A stretch of DNA of 8,032 bases. Origin: Propionibacteriaceae bacterium. GTDB lineage: Bacteria; Actinomycetota; Actinomycetes; Propionibacteriales; Propionibacteriaceae. The notes under the pieces were generated by a model. The model worked only from the letters and a program-made list of their open reading frames with translations, had not been told where the DNA came from and ran no database searches. Of this stretch, positions 5,399-8,032 are shown piece after piece. The position numbers were made by a program, and so were the translations under genes. The stretch is from NCBI GenBank assembly GCA_031254155.1, contig JAIRVA010000236.1, positions 1-8,032 on the forward strand. Reading direction: 5' to 3'. Within the stretch, counting starts at the first letter, position 1; every line of letters starts with the position of its first letter.

Positions 5399-6373
5399 TT
5401 ACCACTGGCGTTGGGCTCGGCCGCGCCTGAGGACGAGGGCGGACTCGACGGAGCGGACGATCTCTTCGGGTTGCCGGAGGTCTGGGGCGGCCACGGTGAT
5501 GATGATCCAGCCGTCATCTTGAAGGATGCGACGACGGTTGATGTCCTTCTCCATCTGGGTACGGTCTTTGACGTGGACCGCGCCGTCGTACTCGACTCCG
5601 ATCCGTTCGTCGGGGTAGGCCAGGTCGATCCAATAGTGGTTGCCGCGGATCCACGCCTCGTGGTTCACAACCGGTTCGGGCAGGCCGGCGCGGACGATGA
5701 CGAGCCGGGTCCGGGTTTCGAGGATGGAGTCGGTACCTGGCCGTACCCATCTCAACGCCTGTCGTACCTTGTCAACCCCCCGTCGTCCGTCCAAGTCCGC
5801 GAGTTTCGCGGTCACCTCGGCGAGAGTGCACAGGCCGCACTGCCGGCGCAGCAGGCCGTCGCCGATCTCCACGAGTTCGTCGATGGAGGCCCGGTAGAAC
5901 TGCAGCCAGTGTTCGACGGGATGGAGGTACGGGAAGCCGTCGGTGCGCGGCGCGCTGCCCGAAGCGGCCAGAGCGATGGCCGACAATCGGAGCGAGAGGT
6001 ACCAGTCTGGCTCGAATTCCCTTGTCGTACGGTGAATGACGACCCCCCGGCGTACAGACTGGGACACCGTCGGCGGGATCAGGATATGGCAATGGCCCCA
6101 GTCTTCGAGCGGGGTGGGCAGGGCGACACCGAGGGCCTGCATGGCGGTGGGGCCGTAGAGCGTGATCCCTTTGTCGGCGTACGTGACCACGATCGCCGCA
6201 ACCTGGGCGAGGAAAGCCCCCCGCCGGGCCTCCCACTCGTCGGACCCGGCAGTTGAGGGGTACTTACCGTACACCCCCCTCGCCAGCCGGTCGTAGCCAA
6301 GGCGTTGGTGGTTCCGGCACGTCACCTCGCCGCGACGTGCGAGGTGGATATCCGGGGGCAAAATCGCTGTCAT
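5399..6373 (-). CDS. AbiEi-like / DUF559 domain protein
   Basis: This 324-residue protein joins two modules common in actinobacteria. Residues about 8-40 resemble the N-terminal winged-helix segment of AbiEi antitoxins (RRGEVTCRNHQRLGYDRLARGVYG). Residues about 200-320 are a DUF559 domain, related to Vsr-type and other PD-(D/E)XK nucleases: SILETRTR at 206-213, D240 in WIDLAYPDERIGVEYDGAVH with E251 and D253, then a DINRRRIL block (267-274) and GWIIITV (278-284). It may be a DNA-binding repressor, a nuclease, or both; activity is not shown. No AbiEii toxin gene adjoins it. The ATG at 6373 is the best frame start but lacks a clear Shine-Dalgarno and touches a candidate -10, so a downstream start is possible. 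Inverted palindromic repeats lie on both sides. The frame is open up to 6538 but crosses repeat-rich, non-coding-looking DNA. Confidence 0.75.
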   Translation of the reverse strand: MTAILPPDIHLARRGEVTCRNHQRLGYDRLARGVYGKYPSTAGSDEWEARRGAFLAQVAAIVVTYADKGITLYGPTAMQALGVALPTPLEDWGHCHILIPPTVSQSVRRGVVIHRTTREFEPDWYLSLRLSAIALAASGSAPRTDGFPYLHPVEHWLQFYRASIDELVEIGDGLLRRQCGLCTLAEVTAKLADLDGRRGVDKVRQALRWVRPGTDSILETRTRLVIVRAGLPEPVVNHEAWIRGNHYWIDLAYPDERIGVEYDGAVHVKDRTQMEKDINRRRILQDDGWIIITVAAPDLRQPEEIVRSVESALVLRRGRAQRQW

Positions 6374-6402
6374 GATAGACACTCTGGTCCAGTGTGTCCA
6401 CT
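6371..6402 (-). promoter_or_regulatory. Promoter and operator palindrome of the DUF559 gene
   Basis: Minus-strand TGGACA (about 6402-6397) and TATCAT (about 6377-6372) stand near 17 bp apart, close to -35 and -10 consensus. The spacer is filled by a near-perfect 21-bp palindrome at 6378-6398, with arms GACACnCTGG and CCAGnGTGTC and one mismatched pair. AbiEi-type proteins repress their own promoters through inverted repeats, so autoregulation is plausible. The -10 overlaps the ATG at 6373, so either the promoter or that start is misjudged. Confidence 0.45.
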
Positions 6403-6422
6403 CTTCGCTAGGGGGCGGGCAA

Positions 6423-6456
6423 AATTTGTGGATAACTCGCCCAATTTGTGGATAAC
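6423..6456 (-). promoter_or_regulatory. Two DnaA-box sequences in direct repeat
   Basis: AATTTGTGGATAAC occurs at 6423-6436 and 6443-6456 (14 bp, period 20). Each contains the perfect DnaA box TTATCCACA on the minus strand, at 6435-6427 and 6455-6447. They lie 50-83 bp upstream of the DUF559 start. They may bind DnaA as a regulatory or titration site; two boxes alone do not make an origin. Confidence 0.55.
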
Positions 6457-6535
6457 CTCCGTCTTGGTCGGTGGCCGCGCCCCTCTGGCCGGGTCCGTCG
6501 GGCGGGCCTGGCGGTCTCGTCGGGGGTCTGGCAGC

Positions 6536-6593
6536 CAATTGCCCAAGTTCTGTCGGGGATTTTGCGGTTTTCCCGCCACAACTTGGGCAGTTG
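6536..6593. repeat. Palindromic repeat copy B
   Basis: A 58-bp palindrome with arms of about 24 bp and four mismatches. Its ends read CAATTGCCCAAGTT and AACTTGGGCAGTTG. Reverse-complemented, it matches copy A (5308-5366) at both ends, while the centre differs. It sits between the cellobiose phosphorylase stop and the DUF559 gene. Confidence 0.8.
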
Positions 6594-6620
6594 ACGGTGT
6601 ACCCGCCGAAGACCGGGTCT

Positions 6621-6640
6621 CTCGCCCAAGTTTTGGCGAG
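6621..6640 (-). terminator. Small hairpin after the cellobiose phosphorylase gene
   Basis: CTCGCC and GGCGAG form a 6-bp stem around an 8-base loop, 33-52 bases downstream of the phosphorylase stop. It holds another GCCCAAGTT unit (6624-6632), so it may be a decayed member of the palindromic repeat family. There is no T-run, so the terminator role is tentative. Confidence 0.35.
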
Positions 6641-6672
6641 CGCCCCAGGCGGCCCGTTGATGGACTGTCAGG

Positions 6673-8032
6673 CTAGCTGGTCCGGCCGGCCCATCGTGCC
6701 TCGACTGTCGTCCCCGGGGCGGCCAACACCGGCCCCGCCCAGGGCTCACCGTCGACGGTCAGGGTACCCGCCCCGCCGGGATTCTCCACGGCGATGTGGT
6801 ACGTCGCCCCACGATACTGCCTTGTCACCTCGTAGTTCCCGAAGCTCGCGGGCAGGCCCGGTTCGATGATCAGCCCGTCGAACCCCGCCCGTACCCCCAG
6901 CAGCCACGCCGTCGCCGCGTAGTAGCACCACGCCGCCGTGCCGGTCAGCCACGAGTTCTTCGCCTCGCCGTACCGCACCGCGTCCGGCCCCGCGACCATC
7001 TGGGCGTACACGTACGGCTCCAGTCCGTACACCGCGTCGTCCGCGCGGTAACTGCCGGTGATGCGCTGGAACAGCGAGAGGGCGCGGTCGCGCGAGCCCG
7101 CCATCGTTTCCGCGATGATCACCCAAGGGTTGTTGTGGCAGAAAATGCCACCGTTCTCCTTGTACCCCGGCGGGTAGCTGGAAATCTCGCCGAGTTCCAG
7201 GTGGTAACGCGTGTACGCCGGCGCGAGGATCGCGATACCGTACTGGCTTGTCAACCGCGATTCCACCGACTCTAGTGCCTGGCGGGCCTGTCCGGATTCC
7301 AGCCCGGCGCCGCCCATGACGCACATCCCCTGCGGCTCGATGTAGATCTGGCCCTCGTCGTTGTGGGCCGAGCCGACGGGGCCGCCGAAGGCGTCGTACG
7401 CGCGCCGGAACCACGCGCCGTCCCAGCCGGCGGTCTCGACGCGTCCGCGCATGGCCGCCACGGCCGCGTCCGTTTCGACGGCGAGTTCCGCGCGCCCGGC
7501 CACCCGCAGCAGGTGGGCCAAATCGGGGATGGCCAGGCAAAACAGCCCCGCTATGAAGACGGACTCGGCCGTTTGCCCATCCCCCTGGGACTGCGTGGTC
7601 TGGAACGACTCGCCCGGCTCGGTGGAAAAACAATTGAGATTGAGGCAGTCGTTCCAGTCGGCGCGCCCGATGAGGGGCAGGCCGTGCGGGCCGAGGTTGG
7701 CGCTGACATGGCGGTACGACGCCACGAGGTGGTCCAGCAGGGGTGCGGCCAGCGCCGGATCGTTGTCGTACGGCACCGGCTCGTCGAGGATCGCCCAGTC
7801 ACCGGTCTCCTTCACGTACTCGCTCACCCCCACGACCAGCCACAGCGGATCGTCGTTAAAACCCGTACCCAGGTCGTGGTTGCCGCGCTTGGTCAGGGGT
7901 TGGAACTGGTGGTACGCCGACCCGTCGGGGAACTGCGTGGCGGCGAGGTCCAGGATGCGCTCGCGGGCGCGGGCGGGTTCCCGACCGACAATCCCCAACA
8001 GGTCCTGGTTGGAGTCGCGAAAGCCCATGCCA
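6673..8032 (-). CDS. Cellobiose phosphorylase, GH94 (C-terminal part; runs off window)
   Basis: The enzyme splits cellobiose with phosphate into alpha-glucose 1-phosphate and glucose in the cytosol, saving ATP when cellulose sugars are used. About 452 residues are visible of a family length near 800; the 5' end lies beyond the right edge. Counting from the Met at 8028-8026, which is internal: GFRDSNQDLLG at 2-12, AATQFPDGSAYHQ at about 29-41, GFNDDPLW at 56-63, then RADWNDCLNLN at 122-132 with the catalytic general acid as the Asp of the WND triplet (127). Further on are SSYPPGYKENGGIFCHNNPW and NSWLTGTAAW, which in GH94 enzymes form part of the sugar and phosphate sites. The WNDCLNLN and GYKENGGIFCHNNPW signatures favour cellobiose over chitobiose phosphorylase. 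All visible motifs are intact. No transporter or regulator is visible nearby. Confidence 0.92.
   Translation of the reverse strand, partial: GMGFRDSNQDLLGIVGREPARARERILDLAATQFPDGSAYHQFQPLTKRGNHDLGTGFNDDPLWLVVGVSEYVKETGDWAILDEPVPYDNDPALAAPLLDHLVASYRHVSANLGPHGLPLIGRADWNDCLNLNCFSTEPGESFQTTQSQGDGQTAESVFIAGLFCLAIPDLAHLLRVAGRAELAVETDAAVAAMRGRVETAGWDGAWFRRAYDAFGGPVGSAHNDEGQIYIEPQGMCVMGGAGLESGQARQALESVESRLTSQYGIAILAPAYTRYHLELGEISSYPPGYKENGGIFCHNNPWVIIAETMAGSRDRALSLFQRITGSYRADDAVYGLEPYVYAQMVAGPDAVRYGEAKNSWLTGTAAWCYYAATAWLLGVRAGFDGLIIEPGLPASFGNYEVTRQYRGATYHIAVENPGGAGTLTVDGEPWAGPVLAAPGTTVEARWAGRTS

Noticed and set aside
5117..6256. Plus-strand frame opposite the DUF559 gene
   Set aside because: Mostly antisense to a recognisable DUF559 protein and runs across palindromic repeat A.
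6423..6456. Replication origin
   Set aside because: Only two DnaA boxes, with no clear AT-rich unwinding region and no dnaA, dnaN or other origin genes nearby.
6408..6749. Possible 113-residue minus-strand protein between the phosphorylase and DUF559 genes
   Set aside because: It overlaps the phosphorylase end and consists largely of translated palindromic repeats and DnaA-box DNA.
1..8032. tRNA, rRNA genes or CRISPR arrays
   Set aside because: No cloverleaf-like sequence, rRNA segment or regularly spaced repeat series was seen on either strand.

Overview
The window is high-GC, densely coded DNA. Codon usage, clean GGAGG-type ribosome binding sites, a GH94 cellobiose phosphorylase and an AbiEi/DUF559-type protein all fit a free-living or host-associated member of the Actinomycetota. 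I cannot name a genus from sequence alone. A genome-style signature is visible: the tetramer GTAC is strongly over-represented, at roughly 70 copies by hand count.

Left part (1-2878, all minus strand). A small alarmone (ppGpp) synthetase, a receiver-only response regulator and a membrane histidine kinase form a tight operon, transcribed in that order from about 2880 down to 448. The order resembles the relP-relR-relS operon of streptococci. Below it, under its own promoter with a palindromic operator, sits a RelB/DinJ-type antitoxin. Its partner toxin survives only as a start and a RelE/YafQ-like C-terminal tail, so the toxin appears deleted.

Middle part (2879-5130). A 523-bp divergent intergenic region holds a nested inverted-repeat structure, two strong GC-rich hairpins and a LacI-type operator. 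It leads into a plus-strand 548-residue protein resembling the L-fucose/L-arabinose isomerase-like family. A GC-rich stem-loop follows that gene.

Right part (5131-8032, minus strand). A protein with an AbiEi-like N-terminus and a DUF559 (Vsr/PD-(D/E)XK-like) C-terminus is bracketed by two inverted copies of a 58-59 bp palindromic repeat. Further related half-sites, two consensus DnaA boxes and an operator palindrome lie just upstream of it. The window ends inside the C-terminal half of a cellobiose phosphorylase gene, which runs off the right edge.

Two themes stand out: sugar use (phosphorolysis of cellobiose, a LacI-regulated isomerase-like enzyme) and stress or defence regulation (alarmone synthetase with two-component system, antitoxin remnant, AbiEi/DUF559 protein). 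The most unusual candidates are the repeat-bracketed DUF559 gene, the synthetase-receiver-kinase operon with its missing DNA-binding domain, and the nested palindrome in front of it.
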